From the NCBI GenBank assembly GCA_037501455.1, contig CM074863.1, positions 10,598,001-10,662,000 of the forward strand: a DNA stretch of 64,000 nucleotides, in the 5' to 3' direction. This document shows positions 12,730-23,428 of this stretch, in pieces. How positions within the stretch are numbered: position 1 is the first letter of the stretch; every line of letters starts with the position of its first letter. The DNA comes from Lantana camara. Taxonomy: Eukaryota > Streptophyta > Magnoliopsida > Lamiales > Verbenaceae. The notes under the pieces were generated by a model that saw only the letters and a program-made list of their open reading frames with translations, made no database searches and was not told the origin of the DNA. The position numbers and the translations under genes are program-made.

Positions 12730-14294
12730 GATGAGTCAAATTTGATGTATTTGATATTCCATTAGGTTACACAAATTTAATATTCCAATCATGTACATAT
12801 GTGATAAATCATTTGACTTTTAGAGTTATTAGTAGTACAATATTTTCTAAATATCTTTTCTTTATCTCGTAAATATTCTCTCAATATGTTTTGGTCAAAC
12901 TTTACATTTTTATTAGCTTTATTTTAGGAGAAATATCTTTATTTCCCTCCTGTGTGATTCATGGCATAAAATAGAAAAGATTTCTCCCAATTTTTCAGTA
13001 GGGGTAGGGAAACTAAAATATAATTAGGTTTGTTCCTCATATTTATATTTAGCGATCGAGGATGATACAAAATCTTGATATGGATCTACAATTTCCTTTT
13101 CTTTTTAAATTTTCCCCTTTATTTCTTGTTGCAGACAGATATGGATATGGATCTTCAACCTTAAGGGTATATGGCCTCCTCATATTTCTTGTTGAGAATA
13201 TTCCTTTGTTAGATTTATTGGAACTTTCTAGATTCTTTTCAAAGAAGTCTTTGCACGCACCTATAATTATACACCAATTTCTTAGATTTATTTTTTTTGT
13301 TACAATATTTCTTAGATTTAATGACTCATTAAAACTCCCTAAAATCTTATATATGGGCCCCCTTATATATAATCCCCCCCTAAACCCCACAATTCGGACA
13401 ATAATGAGAAAATATTCCTAACAATCTGGGCCTCCGAATCAAACAATAATGAGAAAATATTCCTAATAATCTGGGCCTCCTTCGGAAGATCGGAGTCCAA
13501 ACCTGCGAGCCACGTCGGGAATAACTTTATTTATCGCTCGACTGGAATCTAATTAAATTACCTATAAAACAAAAAATATTTATTTTTTCCTATTGGGCCA
13601 CATTTTGCTTTGGTCCATTGGGTCCTTAAAAATGGGCAAAGCCCTTAAGTGGAGCCCATGATTAGCTTCCCAATTGTGTGGGTCCCCTTTCTGCCAATGG
13701 TAAGGTTTCAAAGTTTTTGAGTAATATAAATTCCACGTTTTTTTAATTTTCCTACCTATTTCTTCCTCCAATCTTCTTGTATGAGCCACAATCCTCACAT
13801 TGCAATTTGCAAACAAACAAAAAAAAAAAAAACCTTCTCTCTGTGTCTCTCCCTCTCTCGCTCCTCTGTCTCCGCAACGACTGAAAATCTCAGGTGCGTT
13901 TTATCAAGAACCCATTTTTCCGTCGCGATTACGGAGTATTTATATACATGGGTCTTGCCGTGTAAGCCTTTTGTATGTATGTACGTGTGCAAAAAAGGTG
14001 AACATAATTATCAAGTTGCAATTTTTTTTTACGAGTAATTATTGAAGCAATCAAGATTAAACGTTATCCGAGGAGGGTTCTCTCGGTATTTGCAATTTTT
14101 ATCCAGCGACTGGCCGTTTCGATTGTCGAGAAGCCCTAATTTATTGGGGTTTTTTGGCCGGCCGCCACGGACCCTGGGTTTGAATTGATTTAAGCTCTGG
14201 GTCCACTTTCTGATTTTGATTCTTAGGATATTCCTCTTCAATTTATTGGTGAGTTTGAGTATTGTGTCTGTGGTGTTTCCGCTCATTGAGTCTC
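12730..14294. other. Intergenic DNA, promoter and leader of the PP2-A10-like gene
   Basis: No coding exon is supported. A short tandem duplication (AATGAGAAAATATTCCTAA and flanks, about 45 bases per unit) lies at about 13400-13475. Several GGCCCA/TGGGCC motifs at 13595-13660 and a CT-rich leader at 13830-13880 suggest the promoter and 5' UTR of the gene starting at 14295. A leader intron is possible but its borders are not certain. Confidence 0.5.
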
Positions 14295-15488
14295 ATGGAT
14301 AGTGAGTTAGTGAAAAGGGGTTTGGATTTCACCAGAAGGAAGAAGAGGTGGATAATTTTACTGGGATTGATTGGATTTTCAAGTTATGGTGCGTATAAAG
14401 TGTATCACATGCCCTCGGTTGCTAGAAAGAGAAAGAGAATCTTGAAGTTGTTTGGAGCCCTAATTTCAATGGCTGAGATGGTCTCTGATTCTTCAGAGAC
14501 CATCACTATCGTGTCACGGGATTTGAAGGAGTTTCTAAAGGCTGATTCGGATGAAATTCCTAATAGTTTGAAGCAATTGTCGAAAATCGCCCGGTCTGAG
14601 GAGTTTTCGGACTCGGTGGCTTGTGTATGCCAAGGCATTACAGTTGGGATTTTAAGGGGTTATAATGTTGAAAGCAGCAATAGTGAGATTCAAGAAACAG
14701 AAAGCTCTAGTTTTCCTGATAAAGTTATGGATAAATTGATGTCTAGTGCTGGAACAGGGTTTGTATCCGTAGTTGTTGGTAGTTTTGCAAGAAATCTGGT
14801 TATGGGTTTTTATTCTAATGGTGCAGCGGGCAAAGGGCTGAGCAAAAATGACGAGTCTAGTGTGCCTCTGTGGTTAAGTGTGGTATCAGATGACAGATGC
14901 AGAGTTTTAGTAGCTGATTGTATAAAGACTTTTGTCAGCACTGCTGTTGCTGTTTATCTCGACAAAACCATGGATGTAAACTTCTATGATGAGATGTTTG
15001 CAGGATTGACTAATCCCAAACATCAAAATAAGGTGACGGATTTCTTCGTTTCTCTCTGCAATGGAGCTGTTGAATCTCTGGTCAAGACATCTCACCAAGT
15101 GCTGACAGCTGACAAACAAGATCCAAAGACAATTGATGAGAGTGATTTCGATTCAAAAGTCTCTTTGAGGAAAGAAAAGATTGATCTCGAGGATAAGGGA
15201 TGGGTTAGTAGTGTTTCTTCAACTTTAGCTGTGCCGAATAATCGGAAGTTTGTGCTTGATTTGACAGGAAGGGTGACGTTTGAAACCGTTAGATCAGTTA
15301 TTGAGTTTTTTCTGTGGAAAGTATGTGAAGGCTTGAAAAGAAGCATGAATGTGGTGCATGATGATGTTATGGAGAGAGGATTTGAAGTTGTTAGATATGT
15401 TGGGGCCAAATCCTCTGTTATTCTTACTATCTGTCTTGCATTGTTTCTGCATATACTCGGCAACACTCGGGTTTTGGTGCCTGCATAA
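14295..15488 (+). CDS. PP2A10: PHLOEM PROTEIN 2-LIKE A10 type membrane protein
   Basis: A single exon of 397 residues. The start is the first ATG of the frame; upstream in-frame codons lack one. A hydrophobic segment at about residues 18-35 follows a basic stretch, and a second is near the C-terminus (about 373-389). The segment after the first membrane helix ([17 protein letters not shown]) and the block with [18 protein letters not shown] are the parts I recognise from plant proteins annotated as PHLOEM PROTEIN 2-LIKE A10. Despite that name I see no Nictaba-type lectin domain, and the molecular function is unknown. It lies on the opposite strand to the flanking CRP genes and shares nothing with them. 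Confidence 0.8.
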   Translation: MDSELVKRGLDFTRRKKRWIILLGLIGFSSYGAYKVYHMPSVARKRKRILKLFGALISMAEMVSDSSETITIVSRDLKEFLKADSDEIPNSLKQLSKIARSEEFSDSVACVCQGITVGILRGYNVESSNSEIQETESSSFPDKVMDKLMSSAGTGFVSVVVGSFARNLVMGFYSNGAAGKGLSKNDESSVPLWLSVVSDDRCRVLVADCIKTFVSTAVAVYLDKTMDVNFYDEMFAGLTNPKHQNKVTDFFVSLCNGAVESLVKTSHQVLTADKQDPKTIDESDFDSKVSLRKEKIDLEDKGWVSSVSSTLAVPNNRKFVLDLTGRVTFETVRSVIEFFLWKVCEGLKRSMNVVHDDVMERGFEVVRYVGAKSSVILTICLALFLHILGNTRVLVPA

Positions 15489-15649
15489 ACTTTGGGATGC
15501 AGGATTTGTTATTATGAATTTGAAATCCATTGATCCAAACACAAGCTTCACCCGCTGGTTCTGGCGGGAAGCTGCAGGTACAGAGGGAAATAACGATTTC
15601 TTGAAGGCTGTGGTGATGATGTAAGAAATTCATGTAAACCAACAAGCAT

Positions 15650-16409
15650 AGTTCTTAGTTCTTAGTTATTTACAATCTTCTTTTTGCTATATAGGACATC
15701 AATTTGTTTGTTACACGTTTTATGTTTTATGATGTAATTGTACACACAACAGAAGTTTGAGTAGTTAAGAAGTGTTGTTACTTGTTCTATTCTTAGACGT
15801 ATAGCAATTCAATTTTGGCATACCAAAAAAAAAAAAAAAAAAATTTCAATTTTGATATTTTATTATATTTTACTAACATATTAAGAATTCATTTTGGCGT
15901 ACCAAAAAAAAAAAAAAAGAATTCAATGTTGATATTTTATTATATTCTACTAACATATTCAATTAATTTATCTAATCATAGTTGATAAGTGTTATGTACA
16001 CTTGACAAAACCAAATTACCAATGGTTTTGTAGATATTTCTGCGAAATACATCAAAAATAAAATACACACAAAAACAAGCACTAATTATAGACACAGTTG
16101 AATATGAGCATTTCTCAAGACTTCAGCAACCTATCCGCAAGTAAATAACTCATATTTTATGATATTTTACTAACATATTTGATTAATTAATATATAAACG
16201 TTTGGTCTTATTTCATTTAACCATAGTTTTTATTATTTTTTATTTTTTAAATACACATCCAAATAGAATTCGAACTCGAGATATTGTTCTAAAAAAATGT
16301 CACTACTAATCGGTGAAGTGCTTTGTTTGATTGAAAATTTTGATAGAACTGTCACTACTAGAAAAGATATATACCAGAAAACTAAGAGAGAAATGGAAGA
16401 AGAGAATAC
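15650..16409. other. Intergenic DNA with a tandem duplication downstream of PP2A10
   Basis: A unit of about 80 bases (GGCATACC followed by an A-run, then TTGATATTTTATTATATT...) is repeated in tandem at about 15815-15965. No second exon for the orphan CRP3 signal-peptide exon is found here, although one would be expected. Confidence 0.5.
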
Positions 16410-16461
16410 CAAGGCCAACAAGTAAGAACATCACCAAAAACATCAACTTTTGAGAAGCCAT
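16410..16461 (-). pseudogene. CRP3: orphan signal-peptide exon of a cysteine-rich peptide gene
   Basis: The exon encodes MASQKLMFLVMFLLVGL and ends in a GT donor with the same intron start as CRP4 and CRP5. The upstream region, including the TATA box at 16513-16522, is conserved with CRP4 and CRP5. The mature-domain exon expected within about 400 bases downstream is absent: no Cys-rich frame exists between 15650 and 16400. Instead a CACTACTAGAAAAG sequence, like a CACTA transposon end, lies 40 bases into the intron (about 16352). I interpret this as a truncated gene. It could still be transcribed because the promoter looks intact. Confidence 0.7.
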
Positions 16462-16497
16462 TTCTGTGATCTATTTGGTAATGGAGGAATGGAAATA

Positions 16498-16525
16498 GTC
16501 TTGTTATATCGCATTATATATAGAT
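16498..16525 (-). promoter_or_regulatory. Conserved TATA region of the CRP3/CRP4/CRP5 promoters (CRP3 copy)
   Basis: The stretch around TCGCATTATATATA is shared upstream of CRP3 (here), CRP4 (19696-19712) and CRP5 (24015-24030), about 50 bases before each ATG. Similarity continues for several hundred bases further upstream, so the promoters were duplicated with the genes. Confidence 0.6.
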
Positions 16526-17399
16526 GGCAAACGAAAATAAATGGTAATTCAAAACGCAATCATTTTGACATTATATACTATTTTGTACGTAATAAATAAT
16601 GCATTAATTATGATTTCAAAGAAAAAAGGTAACTCAATTTATTTTGGTATTAAGGACAGTTGTTAAGATGTCTTATTTGTAAATTTGTAACCTATTTTGT
16701 TGACACTAAATTAAGCTTCACTATTTATGGTATTGATGACAATTATTACATGTGACTATTTTATACATGCCTAATTCAGATTTATTTTTTTTCTGGGGGA
16801 AAATTGTATTTTTAGTCTCATTTGTATTAATATTAGTCCTACTCATTTTAAAAATTCAAAAGTAGTCTCATACTTTAAGAAAATGTTGCAATAATAGTTT
16901 CAACGTTCACTAGGCAATGAAAAAAGGTACATGGAGATCATGTGCACGATTAAAATTTCATTTAAGATATTTTTTGAAAATATTTTTGACAAAAAACTAT
17001 CCTATTATAGTGAAAAAAAAAAAACCTATATCTCTTATTTTGTGAAATGTGATCCTATTTTGAGAATTGATGACAATTTTAATTAATTGGTGAAGCGTTT
17101 TATTTGATTGCAAATTTTGTTAAAACTATCACGGCTAGAAAAGTTATCCAAATTTTGTTAGAACTATCACTAGTAGAAAAGTTATTTTTTGAAAATATAA
17201 ATTTCATTACGAAAGAGTTGATTTTGTGAAACTTTTTCAATTGTGACGCGAACTAAAAACGTCATTTAGGTGGCTGTGATATTATCTTATCAAAACGTTT
17301 CAAAGCGAGTCATGACATTATTTTATTGAGACTCTTCAAAACAGAATAACATCGTAATGATTATGACGTTACGCTCTAAGTTATCTTATTGAATATTTG

Positions 17400-19076
17400 A
17401 AGACAACCAAGTACCGTTACAGTTTTTAATCAATCAGACGTAAACTCTTCGATGATACTTTTTCTCCTACCTAAATCAATTAGAGCAAAATCCATGTTCA
17501 ATTTTGATTTACTTAAAAAAAACTTGAAACAAGAAGTGTAGATTTAACCCGTCAATCCTGATCCCACATCAATGATCAATGATCTCGAGCAATATACTTC
17601 ACTTTGAATTTAGATGTCATCTCATCATCATAACTAGAAAATACATTGGTTAACTGTTATATTTATTTCCATATCATGAATCTAAACAAACTCAAAGGAA
17701 ATTAAATTACATTTTTAGCTCTACATGCAATTGTTCTCTAATGACTAATATATATTTAGTCCTAAGTTTTAAATTAATACATATGTAGTCCAATAACTAT
17801 TAGTTTATGTGTATTAACGAAATTGATCAATATATCCTAAACTGGCAAACCCGTTTAACTTGTTGCGCATGAAAACTTTGCACAATCTTGAACATACTTT
17901 GAGATTAATTTGGCTTTGTGTAGAAATTTAATCTCAACTTTTAGATTAAATGGATTTTATCCATTTTTTTTAGGGTGGAGTTCTATAAATAAAGGAATAT
18001 TTTTATGTGTACAGTCAAACAAATTAAGCATAGTTTGTGCACGAACTGGCAACGCTAATGGATAGAAAAAGAAATATTCAAACTTATTAAAGCCTAGTAC
18101 TCAGTAATCTTCTCAGATGAAATGGTAAAAAGTAATGATGGTCTATTTGCAACCCGTTGTAACTAAGATTCTTTGAAATTAATTTGATTTTGGGTAGAAA
18201 TTTAATCTTGTGTCCTCTCTTCTTTTTGGAGCTGCTTTCTTCTGGAGAAACAAAAGAAGGATTACAAGCACATCCCACATCAACACATAATCATGTTGAA
18301 TTTTGGCTTCAAATTCTTCACTGGCCCACCATTGACGCCATATTCATTTAAATGGTTGCTTTGAAATATTGTGTATGATATAACTAATTTTTTTTAGCAG
18401 AATCGTTTGATGGTGGATTTATTGATGAATTAGTTGGATTTTTTTTTGTTGGCATCATTGAAGTGGATTATTTTTCAAATTTTATGGAATTTTTATTTCA
18501 TATATATTGGATTCTATTGAATTTGATGAATTAATGCTAAAAAATAGTTTATTAAAGAAAAAGAATTAATAGTGAAATGACCAAGGAAAAAAAAAAAAGA
18601 AATAATGGAATAGCCAAGGAAAGAAAAACAAAGTAATAATGAAAAATAAAAATAAATAATGGGATGGCCAATAAGTGGATTTTTTTTTTTTCAATGCGAC
18701 GTTTTATCCCAATTCTTTTTTATTTTAATTTTACTGTGTTTTATCCAATTCTTTTTTGGGTAGGATTTTTGTTCGGATAGTTTTTTTATTTGAATATGAC
18801 AAAATATTTTGGGCTCTATCCCAATTTCGTTTTACAGGGTTTTTATCCCGATTCTTTTCCGTAGTTTTGTAGTAGTTTCCTTTATTTAAAGGTCAGGAAA
18901 TATTATGGGTTTACGATTGTGAATTATTGAATTATCCTAATTCGTTGAAAGAAAAAACAACTCGTATAATTTGTATAATTATGTCGAATCTCAATATACG
19001 CCAATATAATTTTCTTATAAAATAATAATCAGAAGATCTTTTATTACTTTAGCCCAAAAAAAAAAAGAAGATAATC
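17400..19076. other. Intergenic DNA between CRP3 and CRP4
   Basis: AT-rich with poly-A/poly-T tracts. Near 18240-18275 (minus) a short frame reads C-VDVG-C-A-C directly after a stop codon, weakly like a CRP C-terminus, but without the rest of the motif. No gene can be supported. Confidence 0.45.
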
Positions 19077-19652
19077 TTAATGCAATTCTCCATCTTCGTC
19101 ATCTTCGTTATCATGAGCAGCACGGATTTTTTTGGTGGGAATACATTTGCATTCGCCTTCATAACAGTATAACTCAGCATCAATGCAATATATGGCTCCA
19201 CCAACTCTACAATCTGCATCCTTCTTGCACGGGATGCTTCCCAACACTGTCCATCATTTAAATAATTTATTTTTCATTTTTTATATACTTGATTGGAAAA
19301 TTAATTAATGTCAAATTATAGGATAATCACAAATACCCTCTTGAGAATTAATTCAATTAGAGACAAAAAAATAAGGAAATTAATTTGTATAGTCAAAAAT
19401 TAGGAAAAACATCATAAAGTTTGAATTTTGAACAAATATTACAAAAAGCATTGAACAAAATCTCAGAGGATTGTTCGTAACTATCCCTAAATTAAATTAG
19501 GGCAAGCATAAAGTATAATTAGATCATATAAAATGTAATACATACTAAAGAGAAAATTAAGAGAAATGGAAGAAGAGATTTACAGAATAATACCAAGGCC
19601 AAGAAGTAAGAAAGTCATCGATCACCAAAAACATCAACTTTTGCGAAGCCAT
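19077..19652 (-). pseudogene. CRP4: cysteine-rich peptide gene with a frameshifted signal-peptide exon
   Basis: Exon 2 (19246-19077) is intact and encodes a six-Cys mature domain: C-KKDAD-C, C, C-YEGE-C-K-C, followed by an acidic tail ending DEDGELH. Exon 1 (19652-19594) begins like its paralogues (MASQKLMFLV) but carries a net 7-base insertion relative to CRP5, so the frame from the usual ATG hits a stop in exon 2. The same insertion contains an ATG (19618) in frame with exon 2, which would give a short hydrophobic leader MTFLLLGLVLG before the mature domain. It may therefore be a pseudogene or a gene with a shortened signal peptide. TATA box at 19702-19710. Confidence 0.65.
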
Positions 19653-20095
19653 TTTAGTGAGCTATTTGGTAATGGGAATGGTCTTGTCTTGTTACATCGC
19701 ATTATATATAGATGGCAAAGGAAAATGGTAATTAAAAACGAGACAAAACGCATTCATTAAGAACTTATTATATGTAACCTATTTTATACTTAGCGCGCGG
19801 ATCAAGATATTTTTTTTCGCCATAATGAGCTTTTATTTTTATAGTAAACTTTTCTGACCATAGAAGATTAAAACTATGATTAAAAAGAAGGTTCGTAATA
19901 ACAATTACAGTTATATTGACAAAAAATAAAATGCGTTGGCACAAGCTCAAATGTGCATGATCAATAAGAACAACAAATTAAAGTGCACATCATATGTAAT
20001 TAGTTGGCATGCATACGTTACAAATAATTATATTTGCAAGAATTACATTCCAACAGAGAAGTGGCCTGTGGTCGGTAATGAATCAACATATATGG
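19077..20095 (-). repeat. Segmental duplication copy A (CRP4 with upstream flank)
   Basis: Matches the segment at 23429-24650 in the same order: CRP exon 2, intron, exon 1, TATA region, then blocks near 19766-19890 and 19965-20092. The last block (TTGCAAGAATTACATTC...AGAGAAGTGG) is similar to the DNA just downstream of the WIT2-type stop codon. Confidence 0.6.
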
Positions 20096-20099
20096 TTAT

Positions 20100-21605
20100 T
20101 CCGGTATTGATTATATTATATGGTTCATATGCATGGCATAACGGAGGTACGTACGTTTTCCCAGATTTTTAATATTAGGCGTCGTTTTATTCTTTATATT
20201 TATCATGTGAGCGTTACTAAACGAGGATGGTGGCACATTTGTTTGGGATTCGATTAGGCAAAGCAGACGAGCAAATTAAAATACAAAATTTATTAATTAC
20301 GAAGCTGGTTTGCTTATTATATTATACTAGCAACATTAATGTTCATATAACACATATATATATTCAGGAAAAGAAACGCAGCCGCGCGCGAATTGGCTGG
20401 TTAATCAAAGTGCTGAGACACAAGAAACATGTGCATGCTTTCCGGATGATGTCAAGGGGATAATTAGGTTAAAATATCTTTTTATCTATTTGAGTATAAC
20501 GATATATAATAAAAATCATCCTCAAATTTACTCAAACTATAAACCAAATGAGAAGCTATAACAGTCATTCTCAAAATTTTCTCAAACTATAAAAGAAATG
20601 AGAAGATATAATTTTTTAAATTTAATCGATATTAACTCTACTATACCTTGAAATTATAAAAATATTAGTATTTAAATTAAAATTTATCCACAGTACGTTA
20701 CTTGGATTTAAGATATATATTTACCAAATTAAATTATTAATATTTGGTGTATTGCATATGTAATAGTTTTGATGTCGCATGGCCCCGCAACGACATATGG
20801 TAGACATATATGATATCGTAGAATTCAATCTCCTGGTCGGCCGAACTTGCCAAGCCATTTGACCACCCCTTTGAGGCGATCAAAGTTGTCATCCGATCTC
20901 TAGGTCGAACGAAGCATTCATACACTGACACCCTTTTTTTTTAATTGTCCTCCGCTAGGTAAACACATTTATTATACTCTTGAGTTCGAACATATACTCG
21001 ATGTGAACGATATACATGACTTAAGTATTGGGAAATTATCCTCAGATCAAATCTCATATTCCCCACGCTAGTTCAAGCTCACATTAAAATCTCATCCTTG
21101 TATCAAATTAATTAGCATTCAAACATGATCAAGTATTAATAAAAATATTTAAAATTTATAGAAAAAATAATTAAATATACATGACCACGTACTCATTTCA
21201 GTTGGCCTTTTGACCACCCGCGTTATGTATCAATTTTCATTGAAAGTTAGTAGCCATATATGATTCGTGAAGTTTAAACTCCCAAACTTACCCTTGTATT
21301 TTAGTGCATAAAGTTTAGTTTAAAAAACCGTGTGTCTTGTGGTGGAGGAAGATTATATGTACGTGTGGATATCTTTTTCTAAAATTTTTATAATTTATTT
21401 CTTTAATTACAAAGGTTTTTTCAATTAGGAATGATTTAGATCATCTTTATACATAAATAAATAGAAAATATTTTAAGGATATTTTAGTTAATTTATATAT
21501 TTTAACTATAAATTATAGCTAGGAGACTCTAAGAATTATTTTAAATTAAATTAAAACACAAAAACTAATTTAAATTTATAATAAAACACAAGAATGAAAA
21601 ATGTA
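20100..21605. other. Intergenic AT-rich DNA
   Basis: Only short unsupported frames. A small direct repeat (CTCAAATTTACTCAAACTAT / CTCAAAATTTTCTCAAACTA) occurs near 20520-20600. No gene or transposon end is recognised. Confidence 0.5.
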
Positions 21606-21606
21606 C

Positions 21607-21862
21607 GGGTAATGTGGGGATAAATCCCCAATTGAGCATCATATTTTTACTTAACTCCCCATATTGGCAAAATGTCGTATGATTTTCACATAATGTCGTA
21701 CTTAAAATACCTCTCAAAATATGTTGTATAATTTTCACAAAATGTAGTACTAAAACGTTCTAATGCAGTATTTATATCCTATATATCATATCGTATAATT
21801 TTATGGGGAGTTAAGTAAAAATATTCCAAACTGATATATGGGGAGTTATTTCAAACTGCCCC
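21607..21862. repeat. MITE with TIRs ending GGGG...TTTTTACTTAACTCCCCAT
   Basis: Both ends contain TATTTTTACTTAACTCCCCAT in inverted orientation (left at about 21640-21662, right at about 21803-21823 reversed), with outer blocks rich in GGGG/CCCC. About 256 bases, non-coding. It lies directly next to the inverted-repeat element at 21900-23294. Confidence 0.55.
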
Positions 21863-22149
21863 ATGAATGTAAATTTGATAATGAAATAATGTAAAATTTA
21901 AGAATCAAAATTGTGGGAAAATGTTTATTTCATGCGGTCGATTTGTACGATATGAAATCTCTGGACCTGATTTTGGGAAATGGCAATTTGAAGCCTTTGG
22001 TTTTGGATCAGCTGAAATTAGAGGACATATGCTTACCGGAAATCCAATTTTATTTTCCACGTCATGCCGGAAACACACCTCATCGTCCACGTTGCCATTA
22101 ATCTGGACATGTAGGATTACCCGTAAACATTCGTGCCACATAAGGGGTC

Positions 22150-22283
22150 TGGATGAACAATTGGCAGCCATGAAAGCACGCCAGATGAAGACGTTTAAGT
22201 GGTTGATCGTGTCGTGGGTGTTAACGGCTTTTTTACTCTTTTACGTTTTTTTCAGGGCTCCTACTTCGAAGATAAACCTTTGA
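22150..22283 (+). pseudogene. Captured gene fragment: coiled segment plus C-terminal membrane helix
   Basis: The open frame reads IRGLDEQLAAMKARQMKTFK followed by a hydrophobic stretch (LIVSWVLTAFLLFYVFF) and a stop at 22281-22283. The layout (short helix, then C-terminal membrane segment) resembles the end of plant GRF zinc-finger proteins such as the one at 41074-41379. No zinc finger precedes it inside the element, so it looks like a partial exon carried by the transposon. Confidence 0.35.
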
Positions 22284-22587
22284 TAATGTGGCGTAGAGGG
22301 GTTCTTCCTATCTTTTGCAATGCGGCTAGTATTTTTGTTCATGTGTGATCCTAGACTTTTGGTTTGTGTAATTACCAACTCTGTAGGAAGCTTGTATGAT
22401 GATAGATCATTTTCCCAACTATGCAGTAGTTAAACTATTAATGTATGAAAACAATGTAATTTTTGAATGAAACTTGAGTGCGTTGTATTTGTATACGCTT
22501 AGACTTGTTGCCATAAGTTATGTTTGTTGTGTGGTTCATTGTTCATGTATGGAGCTTCGAATTGAAATAATCTGTTTAAATTATCAG

Positions 22588-22712
22588 AAAGTTGCAGGGG
22601 AGGTTTGTGTAATAATGTGAAAGTTGCAGGGGAGGTTTGTGTAATAATGTGAAAGTTGCAGGGGAGGTTTGTGTAATAATGTGAAAGTTGCAGGGGAGGG
22701 TTGTGTAATATG
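22588..22712. repeat. 32-bp tandem repeat, about four copies
   Basis: Units of AAAGTTGCAGGGGAGGTTTG TGTAATAATGTG start at 22588, 22620, 22652 and 22684; the last copy is diverged and incomplete. It lies inside the inverted-repeat transposon. Confidence 0.85.
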
Positions 22713-23428
22713 AAGAAACTTTGTAGTGGCATTATCTTTTTTTTGTTTTTTTTGTTTTTTTTTTGAGCCATGTAGTGGCATTATCTTTGTGTTTGATTTT
22801 ATATATATCTTGATGAATTAAAACATGTAGGGGATTTTTGGATGTAATCTAAAAGCTAAAAGGACATGTAGTTGCAAGGTAGTGTTCTTCTTCAATACAT
22901 TTGAGAATCAAGGTTGGGTCGTGTTCTTGCGTGTAAAACCCTTACAATTTTCAGACATTGAGATGAACTTTAGATTTTTTGAGTTGCTGGGTTTGAGTGT
23001 GTAGACAAGAAATGGTTTTTCTTGTTTTTGAAAATTTGCGCAGGAATCAGCGTACGTGCTTTTTAAAAAAATTAAATTAGATGATGTGGCAATATTAAGC
23101 CATGGTGTCCCCAAGCTGGCAATCCGGCGTACACATGGATATGAATGCCTGACACTTAGGATTTCCGGTAAGCATGTGTCCTCTAATTTCAACCGATCCA
23201 AAATTAGAGGCTTCAAATTGCCATTTCCCAAAAACAGGTCCAGAGATTTCATATCGTACAAATCCGCCGGATGAAATAAACATTTTCCCCATTTAATGTA
23301 AAATTTTTATCCGAGAGAAATCTTAGTATTTCCTCAAATAGGAGGGAAAATTTATGTAATCATATCCAATCTCAACATACACCAATATAATACCAGAAGA
23401 TATAATATTATTTTAGGAAATAAAATAG

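Larger units (their letters stand above)
16352..17400. mobile_element. CACTA-type transposon fragments flanking CRP3
   Basis: Two CACTA-like termini occur: CACTACTAGAAAAG near 16352 and CACTAGTAGAAAAG near 17167. They share about 60 bases of upstream sequence (GGTGAAG...TTTGATTG...AAATTTTG). Beyond 17167 the DNA has the A/T-rich texture with GACG/CGTCA motifs (17180-17390) typical of subterminal regions. The opposite terminus is not found, so these are fragments. The CRP3 exon and promoter lie between the two termini. Confidence 0.4.
21900..23294. mobile_element. Non-autonomous DNA transposon with ~132-bp TIRs (Pack-MULE-like)
   Basis: The segment 21914-22045 is repeated in inverted orientation at 23159-23290, differing at roughly one base in ten. 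A 12-base direct repeat AATGTAAAATTT lies at 21888-21899 and 23295-23306, next to the element, and could be the target-site duplication. Long TIRs and a 9-12-base duplication are features of Mutator-like elements. No transposase is present. The interior contains a possible captured gene fragment on the plus strand (22150-22283) ending in a membrane helix, and a 32-base tandem repeat. The MULE assignment is an inference. Confidence 0.55.

Noticed and set aside
13049..13421. Open frames of about 115 residues on both strands
   Set aside because: No start context, splice sites, recognisable domain or codon bias; AT-rich sequence gives such frames by chance.
18087..18278. Minus-strand frame with C-x4-C-x-C like the end of a CRP
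   Set aside because: A stop precedes the first Cys directly, the C-x5-C half is missing and no signal exon is nearby; too weak for a sixth CRP locus.
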